From NCBI GenBank assembly GCA_027576995.1, contig JANBQC010000023.1:1-64000 (forward strand): a stretch of DNA of 64,000 nucleotides, in the 5' to 3' direction. The DNA comes from Dimargaris cristalligena. Its lineage: Eukaryota > Kickxellomycota > Dimargaritomycetes > Dimargaritales > Dimargaritaceae. Shown piece by piece: positions 10,798 to 21,744 of the stretch. A model generated the notes under the pieces. It ran no database searches, was not told the origin of the DNA, and worked only from the letters and a program-made list of their open reading frames with translations. Numbering within the stretch: the first letter of the stretch is position 1; every line of letters starts with the position of its first letter. Position numbers and translations under genes: made by a program.

Positions 10798-13297
10798 GAG
10801 CGGACTTAATAGGACACCCCCCCCCACCCCATTCCCTGTACGGGATACCCTTAGCACAAACTCATGTTGAACTGTTCCCTTACATTCTTCTACAAATGCC
10901 CATAGATCAAACTTCACCTATCTCTATACTTTTACGCGTGCGCCATGCGCCATTATGAGTTGACCTATTTATACCTGCTTTACTTTTTATCATGCCCTTC
11001 ACCCCTCTTACTTTACATTATTATTATTCACCTCCCTATTTATTACTACTCTTATTATATTTTTATATTAGGATTGCTGCACCGCTATATTACTTCGGCT
11101 TCTGTATCAATCTGGTTCAACTATTACACTTACAGCTATTATTACAATAGTTTATCGACTTCGGGAAATAAATATATAAATAAAAAAAAAACAGCATCAT
11201 CCAAAAACATTCGGGTCGAATTTGAAATCTGTAGCTAGTACGTGGAATAACGCTGATTTTGGAGCCAAAGGGACTGGACTCCTTGCAAAGAGAAGCCTGA
11301 TTTAGCCGTTAATCTTGGGGAATTATCGACTCATAATTCCCAAATCGCCCCAGTAAGCGCCCGGGGAAGAAGGCATTGGTTCGTGCAATATAGTATTCAA
11401 ACTGTCAGGGCAGAGCTGGGGTATTTTCCCGGATTAATTAATCCTATTGATATACACCATTTTGATCTCCGGAGGGTGGCGATGATCTAGCCGTACGACC
11501 CTCCTACCCCCCCACCCCGCACATGATCGAATATATATGATCACCCTGTAATAGGATAATTGGGAATGTATTAAAATAAATATGACGAAGGGGAAGGACA
11601 GGTATCATGGCTACATCAACCGATTTTCCTATTCTCTCATTTCCACTCTCTTGGACTTAACACGATCCTTCTGATTACCTCCCCGATATTCATTTATATG
11701 GGGTAATCACCGGCTACGTATATGTATATGTGTATATATATAATCGCCACTCTAGTTGATCTGAAGGTATTGGCAGTGTTCATATAGTCGATTTTCGCAA
11801 GTCCTTAACTCCTCCTGCCCGGATTACGCTAGCCATAACTCGCCGCTGCTTTGCACTATTCCTGTTCATTACTAGGACTAATCCCCCTTTAAACCCAGGC
11901 AGTACTACTATGCACCCCGCATCTAAATTTTTATTATTATTATTTATAATTAAAGTCAATTGTATCTCAGGGGAATACGCTAACGCTGGACTTCCGCATC
12001 CAGGGTAGCATTATTTGATTAACCTATCCTAGTGTAGACTATACTTCATTGCTGCGCCTCATAGGGGTATGTACGGGTAGTGAGAAATAGCTTAAGCGAA
12101 GACCTGTTGCGAAATAGATTGATTATGTGAGAAGGAACAATCCACCGATTCAAAGAATCCCACCTGTAAAAAATGATTAGTTGTTAACAATATCCACATA
12201 TATTTTAGAGTCGATGATTCGCCGGCAGTAGGAGATTGATAATCTATTTTCGGAATATTCCGGCCTCCCCCAATGTAACCCTGTATACCAAGTGTACTGT
12301 CTCTGCAATGTAAATAGCCCCCTGGGAGTTAGTTCCGGGGACTTGTTTAATCTCAACCGGGACAGATAGACGCTATTCAGTGAATTACAGCAGCCCTAGT
12401 AGTGTATTTTAAAAGATGCACCGAAATATTAGGTGACGCCCTATATTTGTTGGAATATGGGCGAATTTCAACCCATCTGTATAAGATTGTGAATGAAATG
12501 TACACAATAAAATATAACGGAAATCATGCTGTTAACCTGTCCTGTCAGTTTTTACCAGCCAGATTCCTCGTTATAAGGTTGACCCAAACCCCCCTCCCAT
12601 TACATAGTATTGTTACGATGGGAGGTTTTGCACCTGTAAGAAATTGGGGTATCAATAGGTTTGACCTTTTTATTCCCAACCCCATATCATCCTATTTATA
12701 ATCAAACTAGAAAGAAACGAACCATCTGATATTCGATTGAGGAATAAGCACTAAGATTATATTTTACGCCAGCCTGTCCCAACCAGACATCGAGTCGCTA
12801 GACTGATTAGGTGATTTATTGTATAATTCAGACTAAGGCTCGACAATGATATACGGCCATAATAGTGAATAAAATAGATCCTAAAACGAGCCAATGCAGT
12901 TCAATCCATAGGATGAGAAAGGTGATATCCAAGTAGATACTACACTATAAATAATACGCGTACAGCAGAACAAATGATGAATCAAACTGGGTAAATTGGT
13001 TGTGACAAGCAAGAAGATAAAAAATGTATGATACACAGGATAGAAAAATAGGAATATGGGGCCTTACGGCTGTCGCCTCAAGAACAGTCAAAGGTAGCTA
13101 TAGCTAAGCTATTATTGGACTTAATTAGGGGGGATATTATAAGGGATATGCGGCCGGCGAATAAAATGGGCGTAGCAGTTCTTTAAGGATGACGCAAGCG
13201 GGGTCATTCGCGCCCCTATATAGTATATTGTCCGCCCCCAATATCACACCATATCTAACAGAGGGGCAGAGGACAAACAAAGCAAACCCTGAGAGGT
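10798..13297. other. Intergenic, no gene seen
   Basis: The first 400 bp are T-rich 3' flank of the kinase gene with two AATAAA hexamers. After that I see no supported gene on either strand. The open frame at 12402-12701 has no recognisable family. The right end is the 3' flank of the minus-strand two-TM gene. Confidence 0.45.
11167..11184 (+). terminator. Candidate poly(A) signals of the Ran1-like kinase gene
   Basis: AATAAA occurs at 11167-11172 and again at 11179-11184, about 370 bp after the stop codon and at the end of a T-rich stretch, followed by an A-run. This is a plausible 3' end but has no transcript support. Confidence 0.35.
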
Positions 13298-14853
13298 TTA
13301 GAGCGTGCGATACTGCGGCGGTTGGTCATCCAGCGAATAACCCGGGTAAGGGTGTGTAGGGGAGGGCGGGGAGAGGAGATGGTGGTCATCATCATCACCC
13401 GATCCGGAAGGAGCGGTCTCGTGACCGTGGCTTATAGGAGGGGTTGGAGAGGCGGAGGAGTTCAGGGGTAGGGAGGGAAGAGAACGCAGTCCCACCGCCA
13501 AGGGAGGGGAGGAGGAGTAGGAGTAGGAAGTGGCCTCGGAGGATACGGTAGCGGGGGAAGTGGTAGGCGTAGTGTTGGGAGGGGAAGTATCACCACTATA
13601 GTGGTGGTGGTTGACGCCGAGATTATTCAAAAAGGTAGGCGGGGACGAGGCCTCAATCGGCTTAGGCGTATAGGCCGGGGGTTGGAGCTGGGCCTCGGCG
13701 TAGCACGGCGGCGGCGGCGGCAGTACATCGTCGGGGTGCGGCTGATGAAGACCTGAAGTAAGTGTATTGAAACGATTGGCATAAACAGTGACGGAGGTCC
13801 GAGGCTGATCCAGAGAATCTTTGAACATGGTTAGTTCGTGGTTAAGAAGTTTAAGTTCGCGACGAAGACTCTGTTAATAGAAGAAGGGGTGGAATATATT
13901 AGGTGGAATGGTGCCATTGGACCCATGAAGTCGGAAAATAATAATACAGATATAGAGCGGTTAATAATGAACACTTAAAATAACATGGTCGTGCAATCGG
14001 TTATACTGTAGAGCGGTGTTCAAATCATGGTACAGCTCTAGCAGGCGGAGAATGAAGAGGTCAGGCGAGGTGCACATATGGGTGATCGGCTGATGATGGT
14101 TAACTCTTGGGCCAACCCAACATCCTACACTTTGCACACCGCCAGAAGGTCTTAAGAACCATTGTTATTATTTTCTCCAGGACAAACTGCCACTTTACGG
14201 ATCATACCCCAAACTAAAATAGAGGAGAAAGTGGGATTACTTACCAAATAGACAAGCTGATAAAAGATGGCCAGCAGGATGGCGAATCCCCATAAGTAGG
14301 AGGGTTTTTGATCCTGGGTAGCCAGGGTGTATCCCAGCACGATGGCGTAGATACCCGTAGCCACGGCGACGATGGCTAAGCGGCGGTAGATGATGGCCTT
14401 CCGCCGCTGCCGCAGGATCCCCTCGAATTCCGCAATCGCAGTGGCGTGCTCCTCCGAGCGACCCGCCTCCGTAGAAGTAACGGTGGTGGTCCGCAGAAAC
14501 GGGGTGGTGCTGCCCGTGGGGTTTGTCTGGGGGGGCATCCTAGTCCGAGGACTGGCCGGGGGAGTCGTGGTGGAGGTGGTCGAAGTAGGAGTAGTAGTGG
14601 TATTACTAGGAGTGGCATTGTCTACCGGGAGTGCCGTAGGTGTTGAGGGCGGGATAGTTTCGGGTCGCTGGGTCGCAGCCGTCGACTCGGATAGGGGGCG
14701 CGAAGGCGGGCTGCCCGAAAGACGAGTGCTGATGGGTTGGTACCGGGTAGGGCCCAGAATGTGCTCTTGACTTTCGTGGGCAGCGAGCCCCCGACGAAGA
14801 CTTTGGAGAGGGAGGTGGCCACTGCCGGTCCACAACTGACGGAAGGTCGGCAT
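13298..14853 (-). CDS. Two-TM protein with helical segment and three PPxY motifs
   Basis: My model has three exons on the minus strand: 14245-14853, 13985-14089 and 13298-13870. All joins are phase 0 and give 428 residues. The first donor is GTAAGT, the second is GTTATT (weaker). The layout is: Ser/Thr/Pro-rich N-terminus (1-130); a charged helix IAEFEGILRQRRK; TM1 about 158-178; TM2 about 186-203; a leucine-rich helical stretch about 212-258 spanning two joins; then a Pro/Ser-rich tail. The tail has PPCY (292-295), PPAY (302-305) and PPQY (422-425), three residues from the C-terminus. PPxY motifs bind WW domains, so an adaptor or substrate of a Rsp5/Nedd4 ubiquitin ligase is a reasonable inference. 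The TM hairpin after a short helix also faintly recalls Spo7, but the tail does not. I do not recognise the family. Continuity of the helix across the splices supports the model. Confidence 0.65.
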
Positions 14854-15170
14854 GGTGGGAAAGTGAATGGGCAGCGGAGAGGGGGTGGGGAATGAGTGAT
14901 AAACCCGTGGGGAAGAGGGAGTGTAGCGCTGGGTTGGAAACTAAATGGGCGACACCGGGGCAATTGATATTAAAATAGCGGACTCGAGGGGACGGTTTGC
15001 GCCGGGCCAAATGCTCTGGCAATGAAACGGCTGGCTATAGTTTGGCGGCCGGGAGAACGAGGTAGTTGTTCCGGAGGGGGAATACGACGAGCTTGTGCGT
15101 ATAAACTAGCGGGTGAAGCAGAAATAGAGAAAGAGGAGGCGACGGACAATGCCAACGAAGAGGTCTAAGT
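14854..15170 (-). promoter_or_regulatory. C/T-rich 5' region of the two-TM gene
   Basis: Read on the minus strand, this segment is pyrimidine-rich and leads directly to the ATG (context CCCACCATG). Overlapping minus-strand open frames here are probably leader sequence and not exons, since no family similarity appears. It is shorter than the tracts of the plus-strand genes. Confidence 0.4.
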
Positions 15171-15850
15171 AACTTTGGCCCTGGGTGGGGTCAAGAACCA
15201 AGTAAATATTACAAAGGGAGTTTTAATAAGGGAAGAACAAGGCAACCTGACAGCTCCTCCGGTTTTGCAAGTGGTCTTAAGGGCTGGCGTTGGTCACTAT
15301 TATTAATCCAATAGAGTGCGCGGCCGAAAGGGGGTTAAGTGGGGGGAACAATCCCCCGGACTACCGCCGCTGTGCTTCCACGCCAAGCTGGCCTGATAAG
15401 GGGAAGGAGAGTCCTTCTCTACGCGTCGACGGTGGAAGATTCGACGAAAAATGGCCATGGCCAGTCAAATGTCCCCCTTCCTCACCCTTCACACACTCTT
15501 GCGGGGTTCTTGTGCAACATCGGCCAGCCTATGCATTCCTTAGTGCAGAGTTAACTGTTCAAACCAGCCTCTTCAAGGTAGACTAATGCAAATAATTATA
15601 ACATCTCCCCGTCAACACTCCAACTGGCTTCGATACAATGGACGGCTGAGGTAGGCATTATTGAAGACAAAGGCAACCGCCCAAAGGGGTTAATCGAAGT
15701 ACTGGGGCGCTTAGATCCCTCTAGAGCATACCTTGTCCCTATTATGGACCATTATAATCAATCATAAAATACGAACGGCGGTCAGCCCAACAGCGCACAA
15801 ACAACAAATGGTCTATAGTCAGATCCTACCCGCTGGCGACTGTACTGTAC

Positions 15851-15885
15851 AGTATAATATAGTATAGTATAGTATAATATAATAT
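15851..15885. repeat. Irregular AGTAT / AATAT pentamer array
   Basis: Five-base units AGTAT and AATAT alternate over about 35 bp, preceded by TGTACTGTACAGT. It is a low-complexity array with no assigned role. Confidence 0.7.
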
Positions 15886-18800
15886 GGCCTTTAGATGGTT
15901 TCCCAGTCAATTAGGACTGTTTTTAATGTCCATTATTTTTACACTCCCCTTCGCGCTCACAACAATACCAGCTGCATATCGAAACAGTGGGTCACCTACC
16001 CCCATCTCTACCACATCGTCGCGTGAGATGACCAGATGCATCTCGCTGTCCACTTTGTGTTCGAAACCTACCCACCTTTCGCATGGATAACGCTGGGCTC
16101 GCCGCAAATTCCGATGTTTACTTGCCTGTGATAAGTCTCATATTAGCCCCTGTTGTGCAGGTCGCCTGTCAAGTGCGTGAGAAAAGGCGTTCAAAGACTC
16201 GGAATCGGACCTACACCGCAGTGAACCACCGGTCCCCCAAATAGTGGATACGCTGCCCCGAGTTCCACCAGCCAACCCCTCACGAGCCAACATCGGGTCG
16301 GTGTCGGCTATTTGGCCTAGGGCTGACATGTGTGGGGAACGCCATGGTCCGGTTGGGGCTTCGGGAAATATCATGGCCGATAAACCCCGCCTAAATACCG
16401 ATTTTTTCGGCAACATAAACCCAATCTAGCCAACTCTATAGTGCACAAAAAAAGTGCGTGAAGATCCTCGTACGAATACGTGTCATCCACCCCCCTCTAA
16501 TCTATGCTGGCCTTAGAAATACCCCATTCCCTTGGGGGCAATCGGGCCAATCAATACCGGTGCGTTGAGGTAATACTGATTACACTCCATACACCCAGGG
16601 CACTGGGGTTATCTAGGGTAGAGAGGCGAAGATGATATCCCGTATGATTGTTAGGAAGGTGCCCAAGGATGCCGTAGTGAGAAGGATTAGATTAAACCCT
16701 GATACCTCTTCGCGCCGTCTCTATACTACCATAGCTAATGGGGACGGGATATTTGCGCCAATCATAGCAACCGCGCAGAAATTCTTCGACTCCTGCTATA
16801 GGGGGAAATCCCGGCGTAGCTGCAAAGGGGTTTGCGGGAAATGGGCGGGTTACTCGGTACATAGCCGAACCAACGTTTTGGTATATAAATTCGACATTGG
16901 TATTGGAGGGGGGGGTGTAGTGTTGGACAGTGATGAATCCTGCTGGCTGGAGCGAATGAGTAAGCGTAAATCCCCCCTAGTGTTGAAGGGATTGGCGACA
17001 TTGGGCTTTTAGTTGAACCAGTCCCATTACACTATCCGTGGGATTGTGAGTCTATCATAATGGGTACAAAGTTGCTCGGCGATTGTGTGCCATTCTTGGA
17101 GGAGGGTTTCCGATACCCACTTATATAATGAACGAATAGAGAATCCTTTTTTGCATTGGAGGAGGAAGGATTAAGCGAGCCATAATTTAACGACACCATC
17201 GGATTTTCTCGCTTTTTGGCTGCGATGTGCCCTATTCAAGCTTCAGTGGATCATTTTTGTTCCTTTAGAGGGGGAAGGGGTCACTGCGTTTATTTGTACA
17301 TTCGTAGACAGTGTTGCCAAAACAGCCCGCATTGATATTTCCGGGGATTCAACATAGTCCCCTTAGGGAGAGGGGGCTTGACCCGCCACTAATACAGGTA
17401 ATAGGTGTGGCGGAGTTTGGATTGAATCTGTCGCTTGGGGCAATGCGACTATCGAAAAGGGGGGAGGGTGGGGAATTACTCGCGTTACACGAGTGTTAGA
17501 TTTTGGCCTTGCGTATAGAGTATCGCTTTAGCCAGTCATTACCCCGCGTCTCTCCCCTCCATCTTGCTAATGTAACAATACCAGTCCTCCCTATTTTAAG
17601 CATACCTAATATTAGCATTTTGGGCTGCGATGAGGAATATAGGATTGGGAAAGCTGATATGGAAAAGGGGAAGTGTTGTTGAATTCGGCAAGCATGACTC
17701 TGTCCGCATTGGGGGGCTAGCCCATCCACCTACATCTTAAATGGAGACATCGGGAAGTGGACGAAAAGAAGCAGAGGGTAGTGAGCCAAAGGACGTTCTA
17801 AAATAATACGGACAATGAACTGCGACTGTCGCGCTTGTAGTTAAGAAGCATATACTTTCAATAGGTTATAGAGCCAAGTGGCCGTGGTGGAGGAATGGAG
17901 CGAAATAGAGAAAGAGCCGAATCGTAAATCTATGGCTGGACATGCGGGAGGCTTACCTATCCCCTTTACTGCATTTCTCCGACTCACTATTACTACAGCC
18001 CCTATTATACACTCGGTTGCCTAAGCCATCCCGAGATAATGAATCTATTTTTGGCCTTGATAATGGACATAAAATGATTAGCAACTGCATTGTATTCTCC
18101 ACGGACCCCTAAGTGGGATAGCACAGTTTACGATTCGCTCCCAATCTCAAACTGCTTTTCATCTGCGCAAGTGCATTTTCCGTGTTCGTTAATTTGGTGG
18201 TGGCTTTGCCTGCGAATGTGTCGCTACACTTATACCCATGATATTATCGACCCCTCTTTCTTTAAAGGACATGTCTAGTAACCATAACCAAGCGTAAAAT
18301 AGAAAGGAATTGGGCGAAAATAAATCACCTACACTTTAATATACCGCCATTCTGGAGCACTAGTCCAAGATAGAGCACATTATTGGACGAACCTCAGTAG
18401 TAGCGTGGTGCGCCAAAGGAACGGTTTGTTCATCCGTGCCTACGTTTTTCCCGGGAATGCGCCCCTCCGCAATAATTGCCCAATGCCCCAATGAGGCGGC
18501 GATAAAGCTTATAATAACCCACTTAAAGCTATAAGGTATCGTGCAGTGGCTATAACCTAATTAAACACACACACTCGATTAGTTGCATTCTACCAGTTGA
18601 GTATGTGGCCCCAAATATCTTAATACCAATATCCAGTACTCGCCCCATCACCAACTAAGCATACCCTTTGGCTGCCTGTCTTTGCCCTGACCTTGCTAGT
18701 AGCCAGTGGTTCAGCTGTCCTGAGGGGTTTTAAAGGTGGCGAAACCTCTCAGTTTCGAGTCGACAAGGTGTATTTAGATGCTGTTCGCCTGGCCAGGGTA

Positions 18801-18980
18801 GTTGGTCGGCTTGAGGCCCTCAAAGCCCAAGCCAATATGCCGCAGATACCACTTCCTTGTATTGCTAGTATAGGAGGCTCCGCCGATTGCCTCATTATAC
18901 TCATCGCACACGCACCGATCCACTTTAAGGTCAAGTAGGCCCCTGGCCATGTCCATGGCCTAAATATATATTTATATTTA

Positions 18981-18983
18981 TAG

Positions 18984-19015
<32 letters not shown>
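18981..19015. repeat. Compound microsatellite (GATA)n(GA)n
   Basis: About five GATA units run into about six GA units, preceded by an AT-rich TATATTTA stretch. It lies in gene-free sequence. Confidence 0.85.
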
Positions 19016-19016
<1 letters not shown>

Positions 19017-20339
19017 CTCTTGAGGGGTTAAACTGAGGGTACGGTGCTTTTAAAGCAGTATAGGTCTTTCGCCCACCTCGAGTATTCCCTCACCCTCTGT
19101 TCATTTAGTTTTTATATTTCACTCGGGTACCCTTTGGTAGGGGCTTACTGCTTTCCACCCGTACTTGGTACCATTATTAAGTCGTGGCCGAATACTTTGT
19201 AACTCCTATTGATGACCGAATGCAGTTCCCTTGAACTTGTTATTAGGCCTAGGGGGATAGTATAAAAGGTCGCTTAATTAGCCCACCCCGCACCCACACT
19301 GCACTAGTCTAGCCAAAAAATTGTATAGCGGAATAATTAAACGACCCCCCCCCCCTGTATGACTTGGTGGATAGCGAACGGACGAGTCTTAAAATGGCAC
19401 CAATGATCAAATATACATGGGGGCCGGTTAATTGATTAGGGAGGCAAGGGAGGAGGGATCTGGAAGAAAGTTATTCCAACCGATGGCTGGTGCACGTTCC
19501 GACTACCATTTCGGGGCCCCGAGGCGCCCAGTTCAAATCGGGCCAATATCCATTCCGCCAACCCTCTCCACTGGCCACTAGTAGCCGAAGCGCCCATGTC
19601 TTTTTATACCTCGACATTTCTATGGAACACAGCCCCAGCTCCCTCCCTCTCTTCCCCCCCCCAACCCTCTCCGCACTGTCGACACTCGCATTCGTGCCTG
19701 CCCCGTTTACTTCTTACATTCATCATAGTTCTATACGCCCTAACGTTATTGCGAAACAAGCGGAGCCTCGCACACGTGCAGCTGGATGAAATTAGAATTC
19801 AGGGTTCGTTCGGGTTTCCCACCCTCGGTTGGTTATAATTCTAGAATCCCTAGCTTTCCAAATCTTAGGGCTTACTGGGAGACCATACGGGCCAACTTTT
19901 TAGGCCCAGGCAATTTTTAGAGAGGGGGGAATCCCGATGGTACAAGGTCAATTACAGCCTAAATTAACGTACCAAAGGGGAAAGGAGAGCACAGGTGGGA
20001 GTGGAAGGGAGGACTAGGCTAGGCGAAGGAAGGGGTGGAGTGGTGGGGTGAATGTTATTGGCCCATGCACCGTTCCTTGGCCTTGTTCCGGGGCCCCAGT
20101 ATTAAACCTCGCATTGCCGAGATGGTCACGATCATCGCCAACTGTAAACGTACATTAATATCCTCCCCTAGCTCTCTATAATTCCTCAGGGTATTGGGTA
20201 ATACGCACAGCCCACGGCCTAAGAGTCGACGTCTACCGAATTGGAGATGTTTAGTAAGACATCACTTCTAATATTAACTGTAAACCCTTTAATTAACGGT
20301 CCTAGAACCGTGGTATACCTCTCTAATCTCTACCCGTAC

Positions 20340-21556
20340 TATGTGTTTCGTTCTCCCTACCATTGACTTTTCTCTCGCCCATTTTCCGTCTAAACCCTAC
20401 TGCGCTATCTCTCCCTTTTCTCTCCGTTCGATTATACAGCGATTTCTCTGGTCGGCCACATAAAGAGGACCTGATCCATTGCGGTCACTGGCCATTCTCT
20501 TTATTGCGCTGGCCGATGCCCATGACTGGTCCTTCTACTACAGGGGATAATGGAGAATAATCAATCCTTTGGGTGAGCTGGTGGCGACTTACAAATGTAC
20601 ACTCCCTTCCCCTCTTTCCTCTGCTCTCTCCCTCCCCAGTCTCACCCTCTATGAATTCGCCCTTGTCCCGCGTTGCCGGGCCTCATACAACAGGCTACAC
20701 CACCCTTTCCCTCTCCCCATCTCGCCAGCTTTGGGCTTAAAATAGCCGATTTAATAGAGCCGAATATTCCTATACAGTGTAGAATTGCTATAATCGGACC
20801 CAGTTTAGCCAACAGGCGGGCCATGGAGAGTCGGGGCACTCAACGTATAAAACCTATGGCCTTTCCTCTCCTTTCATCCACACCCGTCTCTGTACATTAT
20901 CCCGCGTCCACACTGGACTTTGAGCCCTTCACCTCTCCCTCTCTCCCCTCCTCGCCCTCCATCTCTTGTTGGTTTGCCAATATATATATATATATATATG
21001 TATATATAGCCACACCAATTCCCTCCGATTTTAAATAGTTGACATATAGCCCCTTATGCATGCAATCGCTTAGGTCGGTTTAGCCTCTTTCGTTTTCCCC
21101 CTTGTACATTTACTTTACTCGTTCCCCTCCTTTTTTTAGTTTCTCTTCTTTTATCATTCCATTCAAGCCACTGTGACCTTCCCAGTTATCGAACCATTAG
21201 GTTGCCCATTTCGTTGCTTTTTCCCTATTCTATTCCTTCATTTACCACCTCTTGTATATTTACCGTTCGTTCACTGTTTACTACTCTGTAGCATCCATTG
21301 ACTGAACCCCGAAAACCCGGTCTTTGGAAACATTCCCGATATACCTTTCTATAGGTATCCCTGTTATAATTCGACACATTTGGACCCCCCCTCACCCAAT
21401 ATTCTGTACATATACGACCCCATTACTTTGCTCCCTCTTGTAAATAATCGCCCACACTATATTGATTATAGGTGCCAGTAAATACATTGCTTGTAAATAT
21501 AAAACTACGTACGGTCCTTCCTCTTTCGGAATACCCTTCTCCCCCATTTCGTTTCC

Positions 21557-21592
<36 letters not shown>

Positions 21593-21744
21593 TCGAATAT
21601 CGTCAATTTCGCCACCCAGTTAGCTTACACCAGCGCGTTCATCAACGTTTAACTCCTCCTAAAATCCACCAACCAACTGTTCAATTGAGCGATCTTTCTC
21701 CTTGTTTCTCTCTATATACACACAAAAAAAAAGGGAAAATTACC
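20340..21744 (+). promoter_or_regulatory. Pyrimidine-rich 5' region of the PX-like AGC kinase gene
   Basis: C/T-rich blocks (about 20340-20440, 20600-20720, 20870-20970 and 21080-21740) precede the start codon. They include a (CT)n run at about 21559-21587 and a (TA)n run at about 20980-21008. The last 30 bp before the ATG contain a run of about ten A. It is probably promoter and 5' UTR. Confidence 0.45.
20980..21008. repeat. (TA)n microsatellite
   Basis: Ten TA units at about 20980-20999, then a TG interruption and four more TA units. It lies inside the 5' region of the AGC kinase gene. Confidence 0.8.

Larger units (their letters stand above)
15171..20339. other. Intergenic, no gene seen
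   Basis: About 5 kb has no supported gene. The longest frame (16632-17012, 126 codons) has no recognisable domain. Several simple repeats occur, including a TATAG/TATAA array near 15.86 kb, a GATA/GA array near 19.0 kb, and C-runs at about 19.35 and 19.65 kb. Confidence 0.45.

Noticed and set aside
3234..14096. Shared 16-mers (TGGGTGATCGGCTGAT at about 3233 and 14080; TGTTCATATAGTCGAT at about 1317 and 11778)
   Set aside because: About one such pair is expected by chance in 64 kb, and the flanks are unrelated.
14606..15022. 138-codon minus frame overlapping the start of the two-TM gene
   Set aside because: Different frame from the TM-bearing exon, C/T-rich leader composition, no similarity.
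16632..17012. 126-codon plus frame in gene-free sequence
   Set aside because: No domain, no supporting context, length not exceptional for this composition.
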